A stretch of DNA of 64,000 bases from Methylobacterium aquaticum (GTDB lineage Bacteria > Pseudomonadota > Alphaproteobacteria > Rhizobiales > Beijerinckiaceae): the NCBI RefSeq assembly GCF_016804325.1, contig NZ_CP043627.1:2989001-3053000 (forward strand). The letters are read 5' to 3'. Shown in pieces: positions 35,614 through 43,118 of the stretch (position 1 is the stretch's first letter; each line of letters opens with the position of its first letter). The translations under genes were made by a program, and so were the position numbers. The notes under the pieces are model-generated. The model saw only the letters and a list, made by a program, of their open reading frames with translations, did not search any database and was not told where the DNA came from.

Positions 35614-38118
35614 ATGCTGGACTCGGTCCGGATCTCGCTCAAGGTGCTGAACGCGGCCCAGCTCGCCTCGGTGGCGGCCGCGGCCTTCGGGCTGGCCTGG
35701 TTCGGCGGCGCCCTGTCCGGGGCCTCGCACCCCGCCGCGACCGAGCGGCCGGCCCTCGCGCAGACCCTCGGCCAGGCGGCGCGGGCCTATGCCGACGCCC
35801 TCGACGAGGAACTCAGCGCCTCGATCAACGATGCCCGCAACGCCGCCCTGCTGCTGCGCCTCGACGATCCCGGCCTGTCCGATGCGTGGCGCTCCGGCCG
35901 GTTGCAGGACTGGCTCGCCCTCAATGCGCGCTACCGGGCCGCGACCCTCATCGCCCCCGACGGGACCCTGCGCGCCGCCGGCGGGCCCGGCGGGATGCCA
36001 GGCGACCGGGCGCTCGCCCGCAACGCGCAGCCCCGCGACGCCCAGGTCGCGGTGGCGGCCGGCTCCGCCGACGCGCCCTTCGCCCTCACCCTGGCGCTCG
36101 GCCTCCCCGGCCGGTCGGACCGGATCGTGCTGCGGGCCGCGCCGGGCTATTTCGACGGCCTCGGCGAGCGGGTCCGCCGCGCGCTGGCCGCCGGCGACGG
36201 GATCCGCTTCGCGGTGGCGGGCGCCGACGGGCGGGCGCTGGTCGGGTCGCTGCCGGCCGCCGGCGATCCCCACCCGCACGAGGCCGCGCCGACCCGCGGC
36301 AGCCGCGACATCGCCAGCCCCGGCTGGCTCGTCACCGCCTCCGCCCCCGAACTCCCGCGCCGGCCCGCCTCCGGGCCCGACCCGCGCCTCATCGCCCTCG
36401 GGCTCGCCCTGGTGATCGGTGCCGGCGCCCTCGGCTACGGCCTCGGCGGGCGGGTCTCGTCGCGGCTGCGCCGCCTCGCCGAGGAGGCCGAGGGCGACGG
36501 GGCGGCGGCGCCGGTCTCGCGGGTGCGCGAGATCGCGGCGATCGCCGGCAGCGTCCGCGACCGGGCCCAGAGCCTCGACGCCCGCCTCGCCGGGGCCGGG
36601 ACCGGCCTCGACCGGGTGCGGGGCCGCCTGCACACCTTCGAGGCGATGTCGGGCTGGACCTGCTGGGAGATCGACCCCGAGACCCGGCAGGTCGTGTGGT
36701 CCGATCCCGACGGGGCCGGAATCCTGGCCGGGGCCGACCGCGTCGCGACGCTCTCCGACCTCGCCGCCCGGTTCGAGGCGATCGACCGCCCGCTCCTCGA
36801 CCTCGCGCTCGCGGCGGCCCTCGGGGCCGACGGCCCCCACGACGTGGTGATGCGCCTGCGCGGACCGGTGCCGGAGTCCGAGCGGCGCCTGCTGCTGCGG
36901 TTCCTGCGCGGCCGCGACGCCGCCGGCCGGACCCGCATCCACGCGCTGAGCCGGACGATCCGCGCGGGCGAGGCCGCCGACACGCCGTCCGGCGCCAACG
37001 AGCGGCGGCGCAACCTCGTCCTGCGCCGGGTCACCGACGGCATCGTCCACGATTTCAACGACGTGCTCACGGTGGTGCTGATCAATCTCGGGGTGCTGCG
37101 GCGCCAGACCGGCCTCGATCCGCGGCAGGCCGCCCTCACCGAGGCGGCGCTCGCGGGCGCCCAGCGCGGGGCGGCGCTGACCCGGCGCCTGCTCGGCCTG
37201 GTGCGCGGCGGCGAGATGGCCGCCGATCAGCCCCCGGCGGAACTGGCCTCGTCCGACCTCGCCGCGACCGTAGCCGCCTTCCTGCCCTTCCTCCAGGCCA
37301 ACGTCCTGCGCGACGCCCCGGTCGTCACCCGCATCCCCGCCGACCTGCCGCCGGCGGCCTGCGGCGAGCGGCTGATCGAACTCGTCCTGCTCAACCTCGC
37401 CTTCCACGTCCGCGACCTCGGCCTGCACGGCTTCGCGATCGGGGCGGCCGAGCACCCGGCCGAGGCGCCGCCGGTCGCCGGCATGCCGGAGGGGGCGGTC
37501 CTGCGGGTGCTGTTCGCCAGCGGCCGCCGGCCGGCGGGCGCCGCCGCGCGGCCCGGCCTCCAGGCGCTCGAGACCGTGGGCCGGCTGCTCCGCGCCGCCG
37601 GCGGCGGCTGGCGCGTCCTGAGCGATGGGTGCGGCGAGGAGGCGTTCCTGGCCGAGGCGTGGCTGCGCGCGGACGCGCGCCCCTCCGAGGCGCACCCTGC
37701 GGAAGCGGGCGCCCAGGGGGCGGGCCGCGCCGATTCCCGTCTCGACGCCATTGCCGGGCCGGCGCCGCAGGCGCCGTTGCGCATCCTGCTCGTCGAGAGC
37801 GACAGCCTGGTGCGCGCCAGCCTCGTCGAGGCCCTGGCCGAGCTCGGCCATGCCGTGGTCCAGGCGGCGTCCGGCGAGCACGCCCTCGCGCTGCTCGCGC
37901 AGGATGCCGCCTTCGACGCGATGATCGCCGACCAGGCGATGCCGGTGATGACCGGCCTCCAGCTCGCCGCCACCGTGGTCGAGCGCCATCCGGCCTTGCG
38001 CGTCATCCTGGCGAGCCCGCACGGCCAATTGCCCGCCGCCGCCCGCCGCTTCCTCCAGCTCGACAAGCCGTTCCGCCGCGAGGACCTCGCCGCCGTGCTC
38101 GCCGCCCGCGCCGCCTGA
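35614..38118 (+). CDS. Hybrid histidine-kinase-like protein with degenerate ATP-binding domain and C-terminal receiver
   Basis: 834 residues from the ATG at 35614. An N-terminal helix (~12-32) and a second near 265-285 bracket a periplasmic sensor domain. A PAS-like segment follows (TFEAMSGWTCWEIDPETRQVVW). The dimerisation motif IVHDFNDVLTVVLINLGVLRR carries His479. In the ATPase domain the N-box reads LNLAFHVRDL, without the Mg-binding asparagine, and no DxGxG (G1) or GTGLGL (G2) motif follows. The C-terminal receiver starts LRILLVESDSLVRASL, with Asp773 in MIADQAMP and Lys818 in LDKPF. It is probably a pseudokinase or phosphatase feeding a receiver. Its position before the cellulose genes suggests a regulatory link, which is inferred. 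Confidence 0.8.
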   Translation: MLDSVRISLKVLNAAQLASVAAAAFGLAWFGGALSGASHPAATERPALAQTLGQAARAYADALDEELSASINDARNAALLLRLDDPGLSDAWRSGRLQDWLALNARYRAATLIAPDGTLRAAGGPGGMPGDRALARNAQPRDAQVAVAAGSADAPFALTLALGLPGRSDRIVLRAAPGYFDGLGERVRRALAAGDGIRFAVAGADGRALVGSLPAAGDPHPHEAAPTRGSRDIASPGWLVTASAPELPRRPASGPDPRLIALGLALVIGAGALGYGLGGRVSSRLRRLAEEAEGDGAAAPVSRVREIAAIAGSVRDRAQSLDARLAGAGTGLDRVRGRLHTFEAMSGWTCWEIDPETRQVVWSDPDGAGILAGADRVATLSDLAARFEAIDRPLLDLALAAALGADGPHDVVMRLRGPVPESERRLLLRFLRGRDAAGRTRIHALSRTIRAGEAADTPSGANERRRNLVLRRVTDGIVHDFNDVLTVVLINLGVLRRQTGLDPRQAALTEAALAGAQRGAALTRRLLGLVRGGEMAADQPPAELASSDLAATVAAFLPFLQANVLRDAPVVTRIPADLPPAACGERLIELVLLNLAFHVRDLGLHGFAIGAAEHPAEAPPVAGMPEGAVLRVLFASGRRPAGAAARPGLQALETVGRLLRAAGGGWRVLSDGCGEEAFLAEAWLRADARPSEAHPAEAGAQGAGRADSRLDAIAGPAPQAPLRILLVESDSLVRASLVEALAELGHAVVQAASGEHALALLAQDAAFDAMIADQAMPVMTGLQLAATVVERHPALRVILASPHGQLPAAARRFLQLDKPFRREDLAAVLAARAA

Positions 38119-38249
38119 GCGGCGCGAGCCGGGTTCTCCCCGATCGGTAAAATTTGCCGGCACGATTCTCGGGACAGGCAAGCCAAATTTAACCGTCCGC
38201 CCGCATAAACCAGTGCACAGAGTGTCTGTGTTCTCGTGTGGAGGCGGCG

Positions 38250-39043
38250 TTGATTGCCTCGAGTCAATGTAAAGCGGTTCGCCTCGTCTGTGGCGCGGGC
38301 CTCGCCGTTCTCGCCACGTCCGGGACCCTGCGGGCGGCGGATCTCCGGGCGCCGGCCGCGGATGCGGACTGGTATACCGGCGCGCGGGCACAGGCGGTCG
38401 ACGACAGCTGGGCGGTCGCCGTCGACGGCTCGACCAGCGTGACCTCGAACAGCTCGGCCTTCGGCTCGGTCACCGTGACGGCGCCGCTCGCCGGCTCGCC
38501 GAGCCAGAGCGGCCCGCGGGTGCGGGTCGAGGCCATCGGGGCACCTATTCCTATCCGGGCCAGGCCGTCGCCTCGCGGGTGACGGGCTACCAGCAGGAAG
38601 GCTCGGCGATGGCCGGCTACGAGTGGGTGTGGCGCGATGCGGCGCTCGCCGGCTTCATCGGCTTCAACGTGCGCAGCAACCAGCTCTCGGTGGTCGATCC
38701 CGGCAACCCGGTCGTCGGCACCGGCATCGGCCTGCGCGTCGCCGCCAATTTCTACGCCAACCCGACCGACCGCACCATGGTGTCGGCCTACGGCTCCTAC
38801 TCGACCAAGTTCAACGCCTATTACTCGCGCCTGCGCGTCGGCTACATGGTCGCCGACGGGGTCTATCTCGGCCCCGAGGCGCTCTTCCTCGGCGACGACT
38901 TCTTCCGCCAGTACCGGATCGGCGCCCACCTCTCCGGCGTGAAGTTCGGGCCGGTGCAGATGTCGCTGGCGGCGGGCTACGTGCAGGACCGGGTCCAGGG
39001 CTCGGGCTATTATTCGAGCATCGAGGCGCGGGCGAATTTCTGA
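38250..39043 (+). pseudogene. bcsS: Cellulose biosynthesis protein BcsS, frameshifted by one missing base
   Basis: The first frame (from a TTG at 38250 with Shine-Dalgarno GGAGG, or GTG at 38238) has a signal peptide ending LRA and runs to GPRVRVEAIG. The homologous text then continues one frame over (TYSYPGQAVASRVTGYQQ) to the stop at 39041-39043. Adding one G to the run at 38538-38541 restores a 264-residue protein. The second part (AMAGYEWVWRDAALAGFIGF, then FSSIEARANF-like end with terminal Phe) shows alternating amphipathic strands ending in phenylalanine, as in outer-membrane barrels. BcsS proteins occur with cellulose synthase in Rhizobiales; the exact role is unknown. The frameshift may be an assembly error. 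Confidence 0.78.
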
Positions 39044-39111
39044 CGATCCGGCGCCTGCGCCCCGCTCGACCGTCGATCGGGAAGCCGAGATCGCTCCCGC
39101 TCGCCGGCCTC

Positions 39112-39214
39112 GAGCATGTTCCGACGAAGTGGATACCGGTTCGTCGCAGAAAATGCGGCAAAATCAACGACCTAGAGAGCTTCGCGATTGCAGCGCGATC
39201 GTGAAGTGCTCTAG
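39112..39214. repeat. Rhizobiales-type intergenic repeat
   Basis: Sequence GAGCATGTTCCGACGAAGTG, then GGATACCGGTTCGTCGCAGA, then a hairpin AGAGCTTCGCGATTGC to GATCGTGAAGTGCTCT. From memory this matches the widespread rhizobial element that begins GAGCATGATCCGA and ends in an AGAGC hairpin. Lies just after bcsS. Confidence 0.6.
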
Positions 39215-39789
39215 CCGACCGGCCCCGGTGCTGGGGGCTGCCTCCGGCAGACTGGTCTCGATGCCGGAAGCGGGCACCGCGAACGGTGCCGGCTCGTCGG
39301 CGATCGCCCGAGACGAGCGGCGTTTCGCGTCCATCGTCCCGAGGACAGCGTGGTCTCGACCGCCGTAGAACGGGGTCGCTCCGTCGGCGGCGTGATCGAT
39401 GCGTCGTCGAATCCATGCAGGACGATGCCGCGATCGTGCTCCGGGATGAGCAGCCCTCTGCGACAGGGCGCGCTGCATCGCCGCGATGCACGTGGCGCCG
39501 CCGATCCAGCCTCGCCGCGCGCCGATGCGGGTCGAGGGTATCGGCCTCCCCATCCTGATTCGCCCGACGATCTCGCATGAAGGCCTGGCCGTCCATGACG
39601 GAGCGCGGGCCGCCCGACGCGCGTTTCGCGCCGCCGTCGGACCCGAAGACCTGCGCCGGACAGGCAGCCGCCCGTCATGCTCGACCAAGCAATCGCGGTT
39701 CTGTTTCCGCAGGGTTGTCAGGTGAAGGCATTCCACATCCACCGGTCGCGCCGACAGGCTGTTCACCAAATCATTCGCGCAATTTGACT
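39215..39789. other. Gene-poor stretch between bcsS and the bcsA leader
   Basis: About 575 bases without a supported gene. Open frames exist on both strands (the longest is on the minus strand, 39164-39769) but their products are Arg/Ala-rich without recognisable domains and look like high-GC chance frames or eroded sequence. No repeat of families A-C is present. Confidence 0.5.
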
Positions 39790-39962
39790 AGCGTGCGGAT
39801 GATCTGCGTCAAGTGAACTTTCTTAATTTGTGTCCAAATGCGACTTTTTTGCATGATTTTGCGATCGATTTCGGCTTGAGTTGCTGGTGGAAATCAGGTT
39901 TTCGTAACGAGAAATGGACACAATCCGATGGCCTAGGATCTGAAGATTCCGGAGAGGTGAGC
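39790..39962 (+). promoter_or_regulatory. AT-rich leader of bcsA with a 9-bp inverted repeat and Shine-Dalgarno
   Basis: This stretch is far more A/T-rich than the window average. TTGTGTCCA at 39828-39836 and its exact complement TGGACACAA at 39915-39923 form an inverted repeat with 78 bases between. T-runs (GACTTTTTTGCATGATTTTG) lie in between. The Shine-Dalgarno GGAGAGG at 39951-39957 precedes GTG codons at 39957, 39963 and 39966. The inverted repeat could bind a regulator at two half-sites or fold in the mRNA. No firm -35/-10 is called. Confidence 0.5.
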
Positions 39963-42455
39963 GTGGTGCGGGCGTTGCGATGGCTGGCCTGGATGGGGAC
40001 GACAGCGGCCGGTCTCGCCCTCTTGAGCCAGCCCGTCGGCACCCAGAACCAGCTCGCGATGAGCCTTGCCGCCATGGTGGCGATGGCCGCGCTCTGGCTC
40101 GTCCTCGACGGGCCGCGGACGCGCTTCGTCTTCCTGGCGGTCGGCAGCCTGGTGGTGCTCCGCTACATCCTGTGGCGGGTGACCGACACGCTGCCCTCGC
40201 CGGGCGATCCGGTCAGCTTCGGCTTCGGCCTGCTGCTGCTGCTGTGCGAACTCTACTGCGTCTTCATCCTGTTCGTCAGCCTGATCATCAACGCCGAGCC
40301 CCTGCGGCGCCGCCCGCCCGCCGCGGTCCCGGCGCCCGACCTGCCCTGCGTCGACGTCTTCGTGCCGAGCTACAACGAGGATGCCGACATCCTGGCGATG
40401 ACGCTGGCCGCCGCGCGCCAGATGAACTACCCGCCCGAGAAGCTGACCGTCTGGCTCCTCGACGACGGCGGCACCGACCAGAAATGCGCCGACCCGGATC
40501 CCGCGAAGGCGCAGGCCGCGCAGGACCGGCGGCGCGACCTGCAGGCGCTCTGCCGTGACCTCGACGCGCGCTACCTGACCCGCGCCCGCAACGAGCACGC
40601 CAAGGCCGGCAACCTCAACAACGGGCTTTCCGCCGCCACCGGCGACCTCGTGCTGGTGCTCGACGCCGACCACGTGCCGTTCCGTTCGCTGCTCGCCGAG
40701 ACCGTCGGCTACTTTTCCGAGGATCCGAAGCTCTTCCTGGTCCAGACCCCGCACGCCTTCCTGAATCCCGATCCGATCGAGCGCAACCTCAGGACCTTTG
40801 AGCGGATGCCGTCGGAGAACGAGATGTTCTACGCGGTGACCCAGGCCGGGCTCGACAAGTGGAACGGCTCGTTCTTCTGCGGCTCGGCGGCGCTCCTGCG
40901 CCGCGCCGCCCTCGACGAGGCCGGGGGATTTGCCGGCATCACCATCACGGAGGATTGCGAGACCGCCTTCGAGCTGCATTCCCGCGGCTGGACCAGCGCC
41001 TATGTCGACAAGCCGCTGATCGCCGGCCTCCAGCCCGACACGCTCGCCGACTTCATCGGCCAGCGCTCGCGCTGGTGCCAGGGCATGTTCCAGATCCTGC
41101 TGCTCAAGAACCCGGCCCTGCAGAAGGGGCTCAAGCCGATCCAGAAGCTCGCCTATCTGTCGAGCATGACGTTCTGGTTCTTTCCCGTGCCGCGGCTCGT
41201 CTTCATGTTCGCGCCGCTGCTTCATATCTTCTTCGACCTGAAGATCTTCGTCGCCAGCGTCGACGAATCGATCGCCTACACGGCGACCTACATCGTCATC
41301 AACCTGATGATGCAGAACTACGTCTACGGCAAGTTTCGCTGGCCGTTCGTCTCCGAATTGTACGAGTACGTCCAGGGCCTGTACCTGTCGAAGGCGATCG
41401 TCTCGGTGATCTGGTCGCCGCGCAAGCCCACCTTCAATGTCACCAACAAGGGCGCGACCCTCGACCACGACCACCTGTCGGCGCTGTCGCTGCCGTTCTT
41501 CGCCGTCTACGGCCTGCTGCTCACCGGCTGCCTCGTCGCGGCCTGGCGCTACGCGTTCGAGCCCGGCGTGACCAACCTGATGCTGGTCGTGGGCCTGTGG
41601 AACCTGTTCAACCTGCTCACCGCCGGGGCGGCCCTAGGGGTCTGCGCCGAGCGCCGGCAGATCGAGCGCACGCCCTCGCTCGCGGTTGCCCGCCGCGGCC
41701 AGCTCAGCCTCGCGGGCCGGGCCGTGGACGTGGCGATCGAGCGGGTCTCGGCGGAGGCCTGCACGGTGCGGATGCCGGCGGCCGCCCTCGCCCCCGGCGC
41801 CGGCCACCGCCCGGTTCCCGGCACGCTCACGGTGGTGCCGGTGGCGGGGGCGCGCCCCGCCGGGGCCCTGCCGGTGGTGCTCGGCCCGGTCACCCGGTCG
41901 GGGGCCGACGCGGTCTGCCGCCTCGCCTTCGGGACTTTGCGGCCGCCGGACTACGTCGCGCTCGCCGGCCTGATGTATGGCGATGCCGAGGCGATGCGCC
42001 GGTTCCAGCTGCGCCGGCGCCGCCACAAGGACCTGTTCACCGGCACGCTGCAATTCGTCTGGTGGGGGCTCGTCGAGCCGTTCCGCGCCCTGCGCTACGC
42101 GTTCGCCGGCGAGGGGCCCCGTTCCGTCCCGGTCGAGGCGCCGGAGGCGGCCCCGGTCTATGACGGGCCCGCGCCCGTGGCTTCCCCATTGCCGCCGGTC
42201 GACCTGCCGCTGGCGCCCCTCGCGCCGCGGACGCGGCCGACGATCCCGGTGCGTCCCCAGGTCCAGACCCAACCTCAAATCCACCCTCAGGTGCAGCCGC
42301 AGCCACCCGTGTCCCCGCCCCCACAACCCCAGGCTCAGACCCAGACCTCCCCGCACGCCGAGCCGGAGGCCGAGGGCGACTGGGTCCGCCTGATGCTCGA
42401 TTTCGAGAACGACCGCGCGCTCGCCGCCCGCACCCAACGCACCGATGCGGCGTGA
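39963..42455 (+). CDS. bcsA: Cellulose synthase catalytic subunit (UDP-forming)
   Basis: 830 residues from the GTG at 39963, best spaced from the Shine-Dalgarno GGAGAGG. A family 2 glycosyltransferase lies between membrane helices: Asp167-Asp168 (LLDDGGTDQ), the DxD motif Asp234/Asp236 (VLDADHVP), TED at 329-331 (catalytic base) and QRSRW at 367-371. It polymerises UDP-glucose and threads the glucan through the inner membrane with BcsB. The C-terminal PilZ domain keeps RxxxR (Arg565, Arg569), but the second c-di-GMP motif (D/N-x-S-x-x-G) reads RVSAEA. The tail is Gln/Pro-rich (QVQTQPQIHPQVQPQ) and disordered. Overlaps the bcsB frame. Confidence 0.95.
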   Translation: MVRALRWLAWMGTTAAGLALLSQPVGTQNQLAMSLAAMVAMAALWLVLDGPRTRFVFLAVGSLVVLRYILWRVTDTLPSPGDPVSFGFGLLLLLCELYCVFILFVSLIINAEPLRRRPPAAVPAPDLPCVDVFVPSYNEDADILAMTLAAARQMNYPPEKLTVWLLDDGGTDQKCADPDPAKAQAAQDRRRDLQALCRDLDARYLTRARNEHAKAGNLNNGLSAATGDLVLVLDADHVPFRSLLAETVGYFSEDPKLFLVQTPHAFLNPDPIERNLRTFERMPSENEMFYAVTQAGLDKWNGSFFCGSAALLRRAALDEAGGFAGITITEDCETAFELHSRGWTSAYVDKPLIAGLQPDTLADFIGQRSRWCQGMFQILLLKNPALQKGLKPIQKLAYLSSMTFWFFPVPRLVFMFAPLLHIFFDLKIFVASVDESIAYTATYIVINLMMQNYVYGKFRWPFVSELYEYVQGLYLSKAIVSVIWSPRKPTFNVTNKGATLDHDHLSALSLPFFAVYGLLLTGCLVAAWRYAFEPGVTNLMLVVGLWNLFNLLTAGAALGVCAERRQIERTPSLAVARRGQLSLAGRAVDVAIERVSAEACTVRMPAAALAPGAGHRPVPGTLTVVPVAGARPAGALPVVLGPVTRSGADAVCRLAFGTLRPPDYVALAGLMYGDAEAMRRFQLRRRRHKDLFTGTLQFVWWGLVEPFRALRYAFAGEGPRSVPVEAPEAAPVYDGPAPVASPLPPVDLPLAPLAPRTRPTIPVRPQVQTQPQIHPQVQPQPPVSPPPQPQAQTQTSPHAEPEAEGDWVRLMLDFENDRALAARTQRTDAA

Positions 42456-42518
42456 GGCCGGGATGATGCTGCGCCGCTTGGTCGATCGTCGCTGTGTGAC
42501 CGGTGTGGGTTCTCTCCT

Positions 42519-42820
42519 TTCCCCGCGGGCGGCAGGGCTGTCCGGGGAAAAGAAGAGGAGCGGGAAATCCTCCTCTCCCCGCGGGCGGGGAGAGGACTTC
42601 ATCGACCTTGTCGTCGATGAAGTGAGCGGAGGCGCAGCCGGAGCGAGGGTGAGGGGAAGGTTCCGGAAGAGCCTCGTCCTGAGACACCCCCTCACCCTCG
42701 CCCTGCGGGCTCCCTTCACCCCCGACGAGGGGGGTGAAGGCCTCTCCCCGCCCGCGGGGAGAGGGGAAAACTCGCGCCTCAATCTTTCCCCGGACAGCCC
42801 TGCCGCCCACGGGGAGAGGA
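42519..42820. repeat. Compound palindromic repeat between bcsA and the bcsB signal core
   Basis: Outer arms TTTCCCCGCGGGCGGCAGGG with CTGTCCGGGGAAA (left) and TTTCCCCGGACAG with CCCTGCCGCCCACGGGGAGA (right). Nested inside is a second element with arms CCTCTCCCCGCGGGCGGGGA and its complement near 42740-42775, and GAGGGTGAGGGG/CCCCCTCACCCTC. The two-level arrangement suggests one element inserted in another. Confidence 0.82.
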
Positions 42821-43061
42821 GAGGAGCCGCGCCTTCTCCTGAGCGGTTCTGCCATCGGTTCGACCGATCACGGATTCACCCGGAACCCCTGGTTGGGGAG
42901 AAGCGCGCGGTTCGAGCCGTCGCAGCCTTCCTGATCGCCTGCCTCCTCGCCACCCCCGCCCTCGCCCAGAGCTTCCTCGGCACCGGGCCGGCCGAGCGCC
43001 TGACCCTGCCGCCCGGCGGCGAGACCATGCGGCCGGCGCCGCGACCGCCCGGAGCGCAGCC

Positions 43062-43118
43062 TCCCCAGGGCCAGGTACCCCAGAGCCAGGTACCTCAGGG
43101 CCAGGCGCCCCAGGGCCC
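43062..43118. repeat. 15-bp tandem repeat in bcsB encoding PQGQV units
   Basis: Units of the type CCCCAGGGCCAGGTA repeat about four times, encoding PQGQV, PQSQV, PQGQA and PQGP just after the signal peptide. In-frame low-complexity linker; copy number may vary between strains. Confidence 0.85.

Noticed and set aside
35524..38391. A 955-codon open frame on the minus strand opposite the hybrid kinase
   Set aside because: Product is Arg/Ala/Gly-rich without domains. Long antisense frames are usual in very GC-rich coding regions, and the plus strand has clear signalling motifs.
39164..39769. A 201-codon minus-strand frame in the bcsS-bcsA gap
   Set aside because: Composition is Arg/Ala/Ser-rich with no domain, no Shine-Dalgarno and part of it lies over a repeat. 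Not supportable as a gene.
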